The translations under genes and the position numbers were made by a program. From Pseudomonas knackmussii B13 (GTDB lineage: Bacteria > Pseudomonadota > Gammaproteobacteria > Pseudomonadales > Pseudomonadaceae): DNA of 64,000 nucleotides. A model generated the notes under the pieces. The model was not told where the DNA came from. It did not search any database and saw nothing but the letters and a program-made list of their open reading frames with translations. Of the stretch, positions 54,474-63,021 are shown piece after piece. The DNA is taken from contig NZ_HG322950.1 in the NCBI RefSeq assembly GCF_000689415.1, positions 4,781,501-4,845,500 on the forward strand. Direction: 5' to 3'. Every line of letters starts with the position of its first letter. Position 1 is the first letter of the stretch.

Positions 54474-56212
54474 AGCGCGCGCCACTGCAGCGGCAGCCAT
54501 TGCCAGGGGTGTTCGGCGCGGCTGCCGACCGGCAGGCCGAGGGCATAGCCGCCGAAACCGGCGAAGGTCTTCAGGCGCGGCAGGAGCAGGCTGTCGGCGG
54601 CGTTGCGGAACACCGGCTCCATGTCCTGCGGCAGGCTGTCGAGGGTTTCCTGCTGCAGCAGCGCGGACAGCGACTGCGGCGCCAGGTAGGCCGGCACCAG
54701 CGCGTCCTTGGGCAGCACGTCGGCCAGCGGCGGGAAGCGCTTGGCGAGGGTGCCCATGCCCTTGTCCAGCAGGCGGTCGTCGAGGGAGAACAGCAAAGTG
54801 CTGCCCTGCCGCGCCATACCGACGCGGAAGAAGGCGCCGCCACCGACGGCGTCCGGGTTCTCCGCCTGGTTGGCCGGGTACTGGCCGAAGCGCGAACTGA
54901 CCTGGCGCAGCCACTTGCGGGTGTCGCCGCTGTTCTCTTCCTCGACCGGGAAACTACCGCCCTCGGCATTGGCCTCGTAGGCGCCGACCAGGCTGCCGAA
55001 CAGCTTGCCGAGGTCGGCGTCGAGCTCAGGACTTGGCGGCGCGCTGAAGGTCGCCACCAGCAGCGGCGTGTACAGCCGCGAATCGGCGTACCAGCACAAC
55101 CCGGCGGCGCCGGAGAGGTGCCCGGAGAAGGCTTCGGCCATCTTCCGATCGGCACCCAGGCGCACCAGCAGCTTGTCGTACAGGCCCGGCGTGACCGGCA
55201 GCGCCACGCAGGCGCTGGCGCCCATCGGCATGGCCTTCCACACGGAGCTGAAGTCGAGGTCCGGCTGGCCTTCGACGGGGTTCAGCGCGAGGTAGCTGCT
55301 CCAGCCCTTGGCGTCCTTGTCGAAACGCACGCCGGCGAACGCCGGGATGAATTTCTGGTAGCCCATGGCCAGGGCACCCGCCCCCAGGCTGACACGCTGG
55401 CTCAGCTCGCCGCGCGGGCCGAGGCCGAAGGCGCCCGGCAGGACGTCGTCGCCCGCCAGCAGGGTGGCCAGTTGGCTGGCGAACATCTTGTCAGGCTCGC
55501 CGAGGTCGTCGTCCTTGGCCTGGGTGAAGAGCATGTGCGGGTTCGACAACAGCACCAGGTAGTCGCCACGGGAAGCGAAGAGCATGAATTTCTGCGCGTT
55601 GTAGCGCAGGCGATAGAGCCCGGTGCTGCTACTGCCGACCTTGAGATCGCCGACCTTGCGCAACTGGCTGTCGTCGGTGGCGATGTGCGCCAGCGGCTCC
55701 AGCAGCTTGGCCAGGCCGCCGCGCTTCATCACCACCAGGAAGTCGCTCAGGCGGCCATCGGCGCCGCGCCACAGGGCTACCTGGGCGGGCTGGTCGAGCA
55801 GTTCCTCGATCAGGCTGTCCTGCAGCGTCAGGTCGTGCTCGTAGACGATGCGCCGCAGGCTGCCGGCCAGCCCCAGGCGGTCGGCGTTGTTCTCGTAGTA
55901 GAAGACGAAGTCCTCGGTCAGGGTGTCGCGCAACAGCGGCACCTGCAGCAGTTCGCCGGGCAGGCGACTGAGGGAAACGCTCTCGATCAGGGCGTCCGGG
56001 TGCAACAGGTCGCGCTCGCGGGCATTGGCCAGCGGCGGCTGCAGCGGCTGTACCACGCCCGGCTGCGGCGCCAGGATGACGTAGCGCAGCAGCAGGCCGC
56101 CGAGGATCAGCATGACCACCACCAGGCCGAAGAGGATCAGCGGCCAGCGCGGTACGCCAGGCGCGGCGTTGGCTTGGGGGGTGGTAGGGCTGGAGGGGGT
56201 GTTGTCGCTCAT
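54470..56212 (-). CDS. magB: Mag operon protein MagB (DUF2138, YfaA-like)
   Basis: The 580-residue protein has one transmembrane helix (LILFGLVVVMLILGGLLLRYVI) and a large periplasmic region, matching DUF2138 by operon context. No catalytic motif is evident. The N-terminus is Pro/Ser/Thr/Ala-rich and cytoplasmic. I start at the ATG at 56212 (MSDNTPSSPTTPQANAAPG) rather than at 56233, because GGGAT is better placed and the upstream residues look like leader. In P. aeruginosa, MagB was reported as a MagD partner (recollection). Confidence 0.88.
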   Translation of the reverse strand: MSDNTPSSPTTPQANAAPGVPRWPLILFGLVVVMLILGGLLLRYVILAPQPGVVQPLQPPLANARERDLLHPDALIESVSLSRLPGELLQVPLLRDTLTEDFVFYYENNADRLGLAGSLRRIVYEHDLTLQDSLIEELLDQPAQVALWRGADGRLSDFLVVMKRGGLAKLLEPLAHIATDDSQLRKVGDLKVGSSSTGLYRLRYNAQKFMLFASRGDYLVLLSNPHMLFTQAKDDDLGEPDKMFASQLATLLAGDDVLPGAFGLGPRGELSQRVSLGAGALAMGYQKFIPAFAGVRFDKDAKGWSSYLALNPVEGQPDLDFSSVWKAMPMGASACVALPVTPGLYDKLLVRLGADRKMAEAFSGHLSGAAGLCWYADSRLYTPLLVATFSAPPSPELDADLGKLFGSLVGAYEANAEGGSFPVEEENSGDTRKWLRQVSSRFGQYPANQAENPDAVGGGAFFRVGMARQGSTLLFSLDDRLLDKGMGTLAKRFPPLADVLPKDALVPAYLAPQSLSALLQQETLDSLPQDMEPVFRNAADSLLLPRLKTFAGFGGYALGLPVGSRAEHPWQWLPLQWRAL

Positions 56213-56251
56213 GCTCGCTCGATCCCGTTTCATCCCTGGCAGGGACGGCTC

Positions 56252-57058
56252 TCAATAGGTGAAGGACTTGACCAGAACCAGGTCGCCGATGGTGCGCAGC
56301 GGCACCTCGAAGGTTTCGCGCTTCTCGTCGACGCTGTTTTCGTTGAACACCAGGTTGACCTGGGCGGTGATGACGTCCTGCTGATTGCTGCCAGCCTGGA
56401 AGTTATAGCCCTGGTCGTTCAGGTTGCCCCAGTAGTTGACGTACACCAGATAGGTGCCGTGCAGCGGCGCGGCCATGGTGAACATCTCCGGGCCGGGGCC
56501 GTCGACGCCGTCGGGGTCGAGGCCGCCGCCGTTGTTCAGCCGTGGCGCGGCCCAGAAGGCGTGCTGGCCATCGGGGGTGATGATGTGCAGGTCGAGCTCC
56601 GCCTTGGGGTCGTTCCAGCCAAGTGCCACGCGGATGCGCGGCGGCAGGCGCCCGGGGTTGGCTTCGTAGAACTGCACGCGCTTGAGCGACTGGCCGTCCG
56701 CGCTGGCTACCTCGACGCTGTTGGAGCCGCTGCCGAAGGCGTAGGGCCGGACGAAGCGCCCTTCGGCGTCGGTATAGAGGGGCAGCGGGTTGCCATTGAC
56801 CACCAGGCGCTGGGCGCGGTCGATGCCGGCCAGCTGCTTGAGGCGGCCTTCGATCAGGCTGCGGCCGCGTACGCCGCCGCGGTCGATGGGCGGCGTGGGA
56901 TAGGCCACGCGTGGGCTGTCGAGGTCGTCGAGCAGGCCGGAATAGCGCCAGCCGCCCGCCGGGCCGTCGAGCTCGGCAGAAGGATCGGCGCAAACCGATC
57001 CCTGCCAGCAGAACGCCAGCAGAAGAGGCAGGCCAAGGGCGAATTCCTTGAGACGCAT
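56252..57058 (-). CDS. magA: Mag operon protein MagA (DUF2135, YfaP-like)
   Basis: This first gene of the operon encodes a 268-residue exported protein (signal peptide LGLPLLLAFCWQGSVCA) with a DUF2135 domain: KAELDLHIITPDGQHAFW, then YLVYVNYWGNLNDQGYNF and GDLVLVKSFTY. It is clearly paralogous to MagF. The start is the ATG at 57058, with AAAGGA six bases upstream. The TTG at 57064 is too close to that site. The leader GGA could be an RsmA-type contact, which would agree with reported Rsm control of mag in P. aeruginosa. Confidence 0.88.
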   Translation of the reverse strand: MRLKEFALGLPLLLAFCWQGSVCADPSAELDGPAGGWRYSGLLDDLDSPRVAYPTPPIDRGGVRGRSLIEGRLKQLAGIDRAQRLVVNGNPLPLYTDAEGRFVRPYAFGSGSNSVEVASADGQSLKRVQFYEANPGRLPPRIRVALGWNDPKAELDLHIITPDGQHAFWAAPRLNNGGGLDPDGVDGPGPEMFTMAAPLHGTYLVYVNYWGNLNDQGYNFQAGSNQQDVITAQVNLVFNENSVDEKRETFEVPLRTIGDLVLVKSFTY

Positions 57059-57100
57059 GAGCAATCCTTTGTCGCGCGGCGTAGGAAGGACAAGTGTAAC

Positions 57101-57116
57101 CGCCCGTTACCGGGCG
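57101..57116 (-). promoter_or_regulatory. Hairpin in the magA leader
   Basis: CGCCCG-GTAA-CGGGCG (minus strand) is a perfect 6-bp stem about 43 bp before the magA start. It may be part of a 5' untranslated region involved in post-transcriptional control, or the end of the AEC permease transcript. There is no T-run. Confidence 0.45.
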
Positions 57117-57171
57117 TGGAGCAACATTTGCGTGACACGGCGACGCAGTGGGCAAATCCGGCCCGGCGTCT

Positions 57172-58113
57172 TCAGATCCAGCCGCCCCACTGCAGGATGA
57201 ACAGGCCGAGGTTGGTGGTCAGCGCGGCGGCCAGGGTGGTGACCACGACGATGGCCGCCGCCAGTTCGGCATTGGCCTGGGCGGCGCGCGCCATCACGAA
57301 GCTGGCCGCCGCCGTAGGGCTGGCGAAATAGAGGAACAGCACGCCCAGCTCGGCGCCGCGAAACCCGCACAACCAGGCGACCGAGGTGCACAGCGCCGGC
57401 AGCCAGACCATCTTCATCAGGCTCGCGCTCAGCGCCAGCGGCCCGCTGCTGCGCAGCACCGGCAGCGACAGGGTGCCGCCGATGCAGATCAGCGCCAGCG
57501 GCAGGGTCATGCGCGCGAAATATTCACCGGAGGTCAGCAGCCACGCCGGCAAGTGGATGCCCCACCAGGCGAACGGCAGCGCCGCCAGCACGCCAAGGAT
57601 CAGCGGGTTGACCAGCACCTGGCGGGCGATGCTCAGCGGGTCGGACTTGAGCACCGGGCTGTAGATCGCCAGGACCACGGTGGCGAGCGTGTTGTAGCAA
57701 AGGATCACCAGGGCGGCGAGGACCGAGCCCAATGCCAGGCCGTGCTCGCCATAGAGGCTGGTGGCAAGCGCCAGGCCGACGATACCGTTGTTGCCTCGGA
57801 AAGCGCCTTGCACGTAGACACCACGGTCTTCGCGCGGCACCCGCCAGATCGCCCAGCCCCAGGCGACCAGGAAGCCGCCGAGGGTAGCCAGGCAGAAATA
57901 CAGCATCACCGCCGGGCTCGCCGCGCGGTGCAGGTCGGAGTGGTAGATGCCGAGGAACAGCATCACCGGCATGGTGGCGTTGAATACCAGGGCCGAGGCG
58001 GTGTTGATGAAGGGCGGATCGATCGAGCCGATACGGCGCAGAAGGACGCCGAGGAACAGCATGGAGAACACCGGCGCGGTGATGCCGAAGGTCTGGAGCA
58101 GCAATGCGAGCAT
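57172..58113 (-). CDS. AEC-family (auxin efflux carrier-like) permease
   Basis: The 313-residue polytopic protein has about ten hydrophobic helices (LLLQTFGITAPVFSMLFLGV at the start). Family-typical stretches are FNATMPVMLFLGI, RGNNGIVGLALATSLYG and FLYFASPTAAASFVMARA. AEC proteins export small carboxylates or amino acid derivatives. The substrate here is unknown. No good ribosome binding site is visible before the ATG. It lies between the mag operon and the ABC transporter, apparently an addition relative to PAO1. Confidence 0.87.
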   Translation of the reverse strand: MLALLLQTFGITAPVFSMLFLGVLLRRIGSIDPPFINTASALVFNATMPVMLFLGIYHSDLHRAASPAVMLYFCLATLGGFLVAWGWAIWRVPREDRGVYVQGAFRGNNGIVGLALATSLYGEHGLALGSVLAALVILCYNTLATVVLAIYSPVLKSDPLSIARQVLVNPLILGVLAALPFAWWGIHLPAWLLTSGEYFARMTLPLALICIGGTLSLPVLRSSGPLALSASLMKMVWLPALCTSVAWLCGFRGAELGVLFLYFASPTAAASFVMARAAQANAELAAAIVVVTTLAAALTTNLGLFILQWGGWI

Positions 58114-58212
58114 GGGAGGGAGGCGCGCCGGGCAAACGAGAGCGGCGATGATACGCCGCCCCAGTCGCCGAATGCACCCGGCGCCAGGGCGGCGCCGGGG
58201 TTATCGAGCCGA

Positions 58213-59946
58213 TCAGGCCGGAAGCACGACCTCGACTTCGCGCAGGTGGCGATCTTCCAAACGCAGCTGGCGCGGGTGGAAGCGTTTGAGGTCGGCGCGG
58301 TGGCCGATGCTCACCAGGGTCACGCCGGGCAGTTGTTCGCGCAGGACTTGGTAGAGCGCGGTTTCATCGTTTTCGTCCAGCGCCGAGGTGGCCTCGTCGA
58401 GGAACAGCCAGCGCGGTGCGTAGAGCAGCGCTCGGGCGATGGCCAGGCGCTGCTGCTCGCCCGGCGAGAGCAGGCGCTGCCAGTGCTGGGCTTCGTCGAG
58501 GCGACCGCAGAGTTGCTCCAGACGGCACAGGCGCAGCACTTCGCGCAGGCGCTCGGGGCTGTGCTGGCCGGCTTCTTCGGGGTAGCAGAGCGCGGCGTTC
58601 AGGCTGCCGATCGGCAGGTAGGGCTTCTGCGGCACGAACAGGCTGCGTTCGGCCGGCATCACCACCTGCCCGTTGCCGTAGCGCCAGAGCCCGCTCATGG
58701 CGCGCAGCAGGGTGCTCTTGCCGGCGCCCGACGCGCCGCTGATCAACACGTGCTCGCCGGCTTCCAGGGTCAGGTTGGTCGGCTCCAGCAGGACGGTGCC
58801 GTCGCCCAGGCGCAGGCTCAGGTGCTTGAGCTGCAGGCGCTCGCCGGCGCTGTGCACTTCGATGTTTTCCGATTCGTGCGCAATCTCGGCCATGGCGTTG
58901 CGGAAGCTCAGCAGACGGTCGCAGGTGGCGCGCCAGTTGGCCAGGCTCGCATACGCGTCGATGAACCAGCTCAGGCCGTCCTGCACGTTGCCGAAGGCGG
59001 AGTTGATCTGCATGAGTTCGCCGAGCTGGATCTTGCCGGCGAAGTAGCGCGGCGCGGCGACCACCAGCGGGAAGATGATGGCGATCTGCGCGTAGCCGGA
59101 GCTGAAGAAGGTCAGGCGCTTCTGCACCTTCATCAGTTCCCAGAAGTTGCCCCAGACGTTGCGGAAGCGCGTCATCAGCCGCTCGTTCTCGCTCTGCTCG
59201 CCGTTGTACAGGGCGATGCTCTCGGCGTTCTCGCGGATGCGCACCAGGCCGAAACGCAGGTCTGCCTCGTAGCGCTGCTGCTGGTTGTTCAGCTGAATCA
59301 GGCGGCGGGCGATCAGGTGGGTCAGCCAGCTGCCGACCAGGGCGTAGAGCAGCGCGGCCCAGAACATATAGCCGGGGATGCTGATGCCGAACAGCTCGAT
59401 GCTGCCGGAGACGCCCCAGAGGATCACCGAGAACGACACCAGGCTGACCAGGTTGCGAATCAGCCCCAGGCCGAGGGTCAGGGTAGTGTCGGTGAAGTTG
59501 TTGAGGTCTTCGGACAGGCGCTGGTCGGGGTTGTCGGTGAAGCCGCGCTGTTCGAGGCGGTAGTAGTTCTTGTCGCCGAGCCAGGTGGAGAAGTGCTTCT
59601 CGGTCAGCCAGCGCCGCCACTTGATGGTGAGCATCTGCGTCAGGTACAGGCGATATACGGCGATCAGGATGGCCGCGGCGGCGATGCCGCAGAAGTACAG
59701 GACCAGGCGGATGAAGGCGTCGAGGTCCTTGTTCTGCAGGGCGTTGTAGAAGTCGCGGTACCAGCTGTTGAGCCACACCGAGACGGCTACGCCGACCAGC
59801 GACAGGGCGATCACCACGATCAGAAGCAGCCAGGCGGCGCCCTTCTCTTCGCTGCGCCAGTAGGGCGCGGTCAACTTCCAGACTTGGGAAAAGAAGTGCC
59901 CGCGAACGGCATCGTTCGCGGCGCGGTACTCGGCGCTATCGGTCAT
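58213..59946 (-). CDS. SbmA/BacA-like ABC transporter, fused permease and ATPase (YddA type)
   Basis: The 577-residue half transporter has about six N-terminal membrane helices with the SbmA_BacA-type segment QRLSEDLNNFTDTTLTLGLG. The C-terminal ATPase has Walker A SGASGAGKSTLLRA, signature LSPGEQQRLAIARALL, and Walker B WLFLDEATSALDEND. This is the YddA/ABCD-like group, with relatives that import peptides or vitamin B12 or move acyl-CoA. The substrate is unknown. A roxR terminator lies just upstream, so it has its own transcript or depends on read-through. Confidence 0.9.
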   Translation of the reverse strand: MTDSAEYRAANDAVRGHFFSQVWKLTAPYWRSEEKGAAWLLLIVVIALSLVGVAVSVWLNSWYRDFYNALQNKDLDAFIRLVLYFCGIAAAAILIAVYRLYLTQMLTIKWRRWLTEKHFSTWLGDKNYYRLEQRGFTDNPDQRLSEDLNNFTDTTLTLGLGLIRNLVSLVSFSVILWGVSGSIELFGISIPGYMFWAALLYALVGSWLTHLIARRLIQLNNQQQRYEADLRFGLVRIRENAESIALYNGEQSENERLMTRFRNVWGNFWELMKVQKRLTFFSSGYAQIAIIFPLVVAAPRYFAGKIQLGELMQINSAFGNVQDGLSWFIDAYASLANWRATCDRLLSFRNAMAEIAHESENIEVHSAGERLQLKHLSLRLGDGTVLLEPTNLTLEAGEHVLISGASGAGKSTLLRAMSGLWRYGNGQVVMPAERSLFVPQKPYLPIGSLNAALCYPEEAGQHSPERLREVLRLCRLEQLCGRLDEAQHWQRLLSPGEQQRLAIARALLYAPRWLFLDEATSALDENDETALYQVLREQLPGVTLVSIGHRADLKRFHPRQLRLEDRHLREVEVVLPA

Positions 59947-59969
59947 CGGGTCGGGCTCGGCACAGGCAC

Positions 59970-59999
59970 AAAAAAGAAGGAGCGCTCAGTTGGCGCTCC
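59970..59999 (-). terminator. Terminator of roxSR (minus strand)
   Basis: On the minus strand GGAGCGC-CAACTGA-GCGCTCC (59999-59979) is followed by TTCTTTTTT. It lies 16 bp after the roxR stop and ends only 24 bp before the ABC transporter start. Confidence 0.92.
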
Positions 60000-60015
60000 C
60001 TGTCTTATGAATTAC

Positions 60016-60576
60016 TTAACGCCTTACAGGGCGCTTCTGCAGCTTACGCTGCAAAGTTCGTCTGTGCATCCCCAGGGCGCGGGCGGTCGCGGAGATGTTG
60101 CCGTCGTGCTCGGCCAGCACCCGCTGGATGTGCTCCCACTGCAGGCGGTCGACCGACATCGGGTTTTCCGGCACCAGCGAATCCAGGTCGGCGTGCTGCG
60201 ACAACAGCGCGGTGAGCACGTCGTCGGCATCGGCCGGCTTGCACAGGTAGTTGGTGGCGCCGCGCTTGATGGCCTCCACGGCGGTGGCGATGCTCGAATA
60301 GCCGGTGAGGATCACCACGCGCATCTCGGCATCCAGCTCCAGCAACTTGGGCAGCAGCACCAGGCCGGAGTCGCCGTCCATCTTCAGGTCGAGCACGGCG
60401 TAGTCCGGCAGGTCTTCCTTGGCCAGCGCCAGTCCCTCCTCGGCGGACCCGGCGACCGACACGCGCAGGCCGCGACGGCTCATGGCGCGTGCCATCACGC
60501 GGGTGAAAGTGGCGTCGTCATCCACCAGCAGCAGGTGGGGTTGCTCTTCGCCTTCGAACAGGATTTCTTCGCTCAT
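60016..60576 (-). CDS. roxR: Redox two-component response regulator RoxR
   Basis: The 186-residue regulator of the RegA/PrrA/RoxR group has a receiver domain with the phosphoacceptor Asp in YAVLDLKMDGDSG and acidic LLVDDDATFTR. The Pro-rich linker leads to a Fis-type HTH (ISATARALGMHRRTLQRKLQ). In P. aeruginosa, RoxR controls the cyanide-insensitive oxidase genes cioAB and responds to respiratory state. It lies 23 bp after roxS and ends at a strong terminator. Confidence 0.94.
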   Translation of the reverse strand: MSEEILFEGEEQPHLLLVDDDATFTRVMARAMSRRGLRVSVAGSAEEGLALAKEDLPDYAVLDLKMDGDSGLVLLPKLLELDAEMRVVILTGYSSIATAVEAIKRGATNYLCKPADADDVLTALLSQHADLDSLVPENPMSVDRLQWEHIQRVLAEHDGNISATARALGMHRRTLQRKLQKRPVRR

Positions 60577-60599
60577 TGGGGTACTTCCTCGCGCGTGGA

Positions 60600-61856
60600 T
60601 CAGACCACACCGTAACTACGCGGCAGGCGCAGCTCGGTAAGCGTGCCGCCGTCTTCATGGTTATACAACTTCACCGTGCCGCCGGCGCGGGTAACGCTGG
60701 CCTGGCTGAGAAAAAGGCCCAGTCCGAAGCCTTTGCCCTTGGTGGTGAAGAAGGGTTTGCCGAGTTGCTCGGCGATGGCCAGGGGAACCCCCGGGCCGTG
60801 GTCACGGATGTTCAGGCAGATGTCCGTGGCATCCCAGTCCAGACGGATGTCGAGGTCGTCCGGGCAGGCGTCTGCGGCGTTGTTCAGCAAGTTCAGCAGG
60901 GCCTGGCTGAGGTCGGTGGGTGGGGTCAGGCGCGGCGCGCTGCCGCGACCGAGGTTCTGGTAGCGGTAGGTCGCCTCCGGGCGCATCAGGTGCCAGCGCT
61001 GCAGGGTCGCCTCCAGCCACTGGTTGACGCCTTGTTCCTCGATCGCCTGGCGACGGTCGGCCTCGGCGGCGCGTACCAGTTGCTGCAGGGTCTCCTTGCA
61101 CAGGCTGACCTGCTCCTGCAGCAGGGCCAGGTCTTCCTGCAGCATTGGATCATTGGGATGCGCCTGGCGCAGCTCCTTGAGCAAAACCTTCATGGTCGCC
61201 AGCGGCGTGCCGAGCTCGTGGGCGGCGCCGGCGGCCTGGGTGGCCACGGCGAGCAACTGCTGGTCGCGCATGCTCTCCTCGCGGCGCTGCGCGACTATCT
61301 GCTCCTGCCGGCGCAGGGCCTGGGACATGCGCGCGACGAAGAAGGTGATCAGCCCGGCGGCGAGGGCGAAGCTCAGCCACATGCCGTTGATCAGCAGGTA
61401 ATCGCGCTGGCCCGGGGAAATGTTCAGCGGATGGAACCACACCAGCAGCACCGTGTACGCGGCCAGCGCGAGCCCGGCGAGGACTATGGTGTAGACCCAG
61501 GGCAAGGTCGCCGCGGCGATGGTCAGCGGCACCAGGTAATAGGAAACGAAGGGGTTGCTGGAGCCGCCGGAGAAATACAGCAGGGCGCTGTGGATCAGCA
61601 GGTCGCAGGCCAGCTGGACGGCATATTCCACCTCGGTCACCGGCCAGGGGCCACGCAGGCGCAGGGCGGTGGCGATGCAGAACACCAGGGAGATGGCCAG
61701 GGTCACGCCCAGTGCCATCCAGGGCAGCTGGATCAGCTGGGCTTTGTAGGCAATGCCCACCGAACCGGCCTGGGCGGCCAGCACGAGGACGCGGATAAGC
61801 GTCAGGTGCAGCAGGTTCTGCCGGCTGGCTGATAACTGGAAAACCGGTGTGCGCAT
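60600..61856 (-). CDS. roxS: Redox sensor histidine kinase RoxS
   Basis: The 418-residue RegB/PrrB/RoxS-type kinase has six or so N-terminal membrane helices. Its phosphorylated His is in GAAHELGTPLATMKVLLKEL, the hallmark HELGTPL of the group. The ATPase has N box LLNNAADA, G1 DHGPGVP and G2 GFGLGLFLSQA. The ATG at 61856 (MRTPVFQLSASRQNLLHLTL) is the likely start. It senses respiratory or quinone redox state and signals to RoxR. The same 5' region carries a long direct repeat. Confidence 0.93.
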   Translation of the reverse strand: MRTPVFQLSASRQNLLHLTLIRVLVLAAQAGSVGIAYKAQLIQLPWMALGVTLAISLVFCIATALRLRGPWPVTEVEYAVQLACDLLIHSALLYFSGGSSNPFVSYYLVPLTIAAATLPWVYTIVLAGLALAAYTVLLVWFHPLNISPGQRDYLLINGMWLSFALAAGLITFFVARMSQALRRQEQIVAQRREESMRDQQLLAVATQAAGAAHELGTPLATMKVLLKELRQAHPNDPMLQEDLALLQEQVSLCKETLQQLVRAAEADRRQAIEEQGVNQWLEATLQRWHLMRPEATYRYQNLGRGSAPRLTPPTDLSQALLNLLNNAADACPDDLDIRLDWDATDICLNIRDHGPGVPLAIAEQLGKPFFTTKGKGFGLGLFLSQASVTRAGGTVKLYNHEDGGTLTELRLPRSYGVV

Positions 61857-61905
61857 GGTGAATTCCGGAATTTGCGCGAGTATAGCCAAGCCCCTTCCCC
61901 TCTCT

Positions 61906-61983
61906 CTGCGTCAAAGCGACACAGCATAACGACAACAAAGCCTATCGCGAATCAACCCGTGCGAACCCAGACCTGCGTCAAAG
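61906..61983. repeat. Direct repeat CTGCGTCAAAG upstream of roxS
   Basis: The 11-bp sequence CTGCGTCAAAG occurs at 61906-61916 and again at 61973-61983, 67 bp apart, in the gap between divergent roxS and the SIMPL gene. The copies are followed by CGACA and GGTCTGACTGTC. They could be operator sites for a shared regulator. Confidence 0.6.
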
Positions 61984-62052
61984 GGTCTGACTGTCCGCGC
62001 GCAGGGTCCGCTACCCTGCATCCGGGACTCGAACAGGACCAAGGAGCTACGC

Positions 62053-62769
62053 ATGTCCACCATGAAGAAATCCCTCGCCAGCCTCGCCGCCGCCATCGCG
62101 CTGGTTTCCACCAGCCTGTCCGCCGTGGCCGACGAGCCGCGCTACAACCTGGTCAGCCTGCACGCCGAGGCCAGCCAGGAGGTGGCCCACGACCTCATGC
62201 ATGTGACCCTGTACAGCGAGGAACAGGCCAGCGACCCGGCCAAGCTCGCCGCCACGACCACCACCGCGATCAACGAAGCCGTCACCCAGGCACGCAAGGT
62301 CAAGAACGTCACCGTCAGCCTGGGCAGCCGCAACAGCTACCCGGTCTACGACGACAAGGGGCAGAAGATCACCGCCTGGCGCGAGCGCGCCGAACTGCGC
62401 CTGGAAAGCGCCGACTTCGCCGCCCTCTCGCAGCTCAGCGCCGACCTGCTGGGCAAGCTGAAGATGGGCGGCATGAGCTTCAGCATCGCCGACGCCACGC
62501 GCCAGCAAAACGAAGACAACCTGATGAAGAACGCCGTGGCAGCCTTCAAGGCCCGCGCGCAACTGCTGACCAGCGCCCTCGGCGGCAAGGACTACCGCCT
62601 GGTGAACCTCAACCTGAGCAGCGCCGGCGCGCCGCATCCGATGCCGGTGATGCGCATGGCGACGATGAAGGCCGATGCCGCCGGCTATGCCCCGGCGCCG
62701 CAGATCGAGGCGGGCACCAGCCAGGTCACCGTCAGCGCCGACGGCACCATCGAAGTGCAGATGCCCTGA
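62053..62769 (+). CDS. SIMPL-domain (DUF541) periplasmic protein
   Basis: The 238-residue exported protein has the signal peptide LASLAAAIALVSTSLSAVADE and one SIMPL domain. Landmarks are SLHAEASQEVAHDLMHVTLY, VTVSLGSRNSYPVYDDKGQ and YRLVNLNLSSAG. Family members include the oxidative-stress-related YggE, but the molecular function is unclear. AAGGAG lies six bases before the ATG. It is divergent from roxS and followed by the dipeptide-binding protein gene, as at PA4495. Confidence 0.92.
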   Translation: MSTMKKSLASLAAAIALVSTSLSAVADEPRYNLVSLHAEASQEVAHDLMHVTLYSEEQASDPAKLAATTTTAINEAVTQARKVKNVTVSLGSRNSYPVYDDKGQKITAWRERAELRLESADFAALSQLSADLLGKLKMGGMSFSIADATRQQNEDNLMKNAVAAFKARAQLLTSALGGKDYRLVNLNLSSAGAPHPMPVMRMATMKADAAGYAPAPQIEAGTSQVTVSADGTIEVQMP

Positions 62770-63021
62770 CTCGTTCCCCACGCGTCCCGGAGCCGCTCCG
62801 GGGCGCCCTCTCCCGCGCTGCCGCCCGCCCCCGCGAGGACGACGCCACAAGGTGACCATTCGGTCGTTTTGCGTTTTTGCGACATTCCCTTATGACTTCG
62901 TCACAACTTCTACACTGTGGCCAAAGAGACCCTTGCACCCGGCATGTGGCGTGCATAGTTTCGGCCCACCACGGCCCACAAGGTCGTGCCTCGATGACAA
63001 CCAGAATAAACAGAGGTCAGC

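Noticed and set aside
57148..60615. Plus-strand open frame of 1155 codons opposite the AEC, ABC and roxR genes
   Set aside because: It has low-complexity Gln/His/Gly/Val-rich translation typical of antisense shadow frames and crosses a terminator and three well-supported genes.
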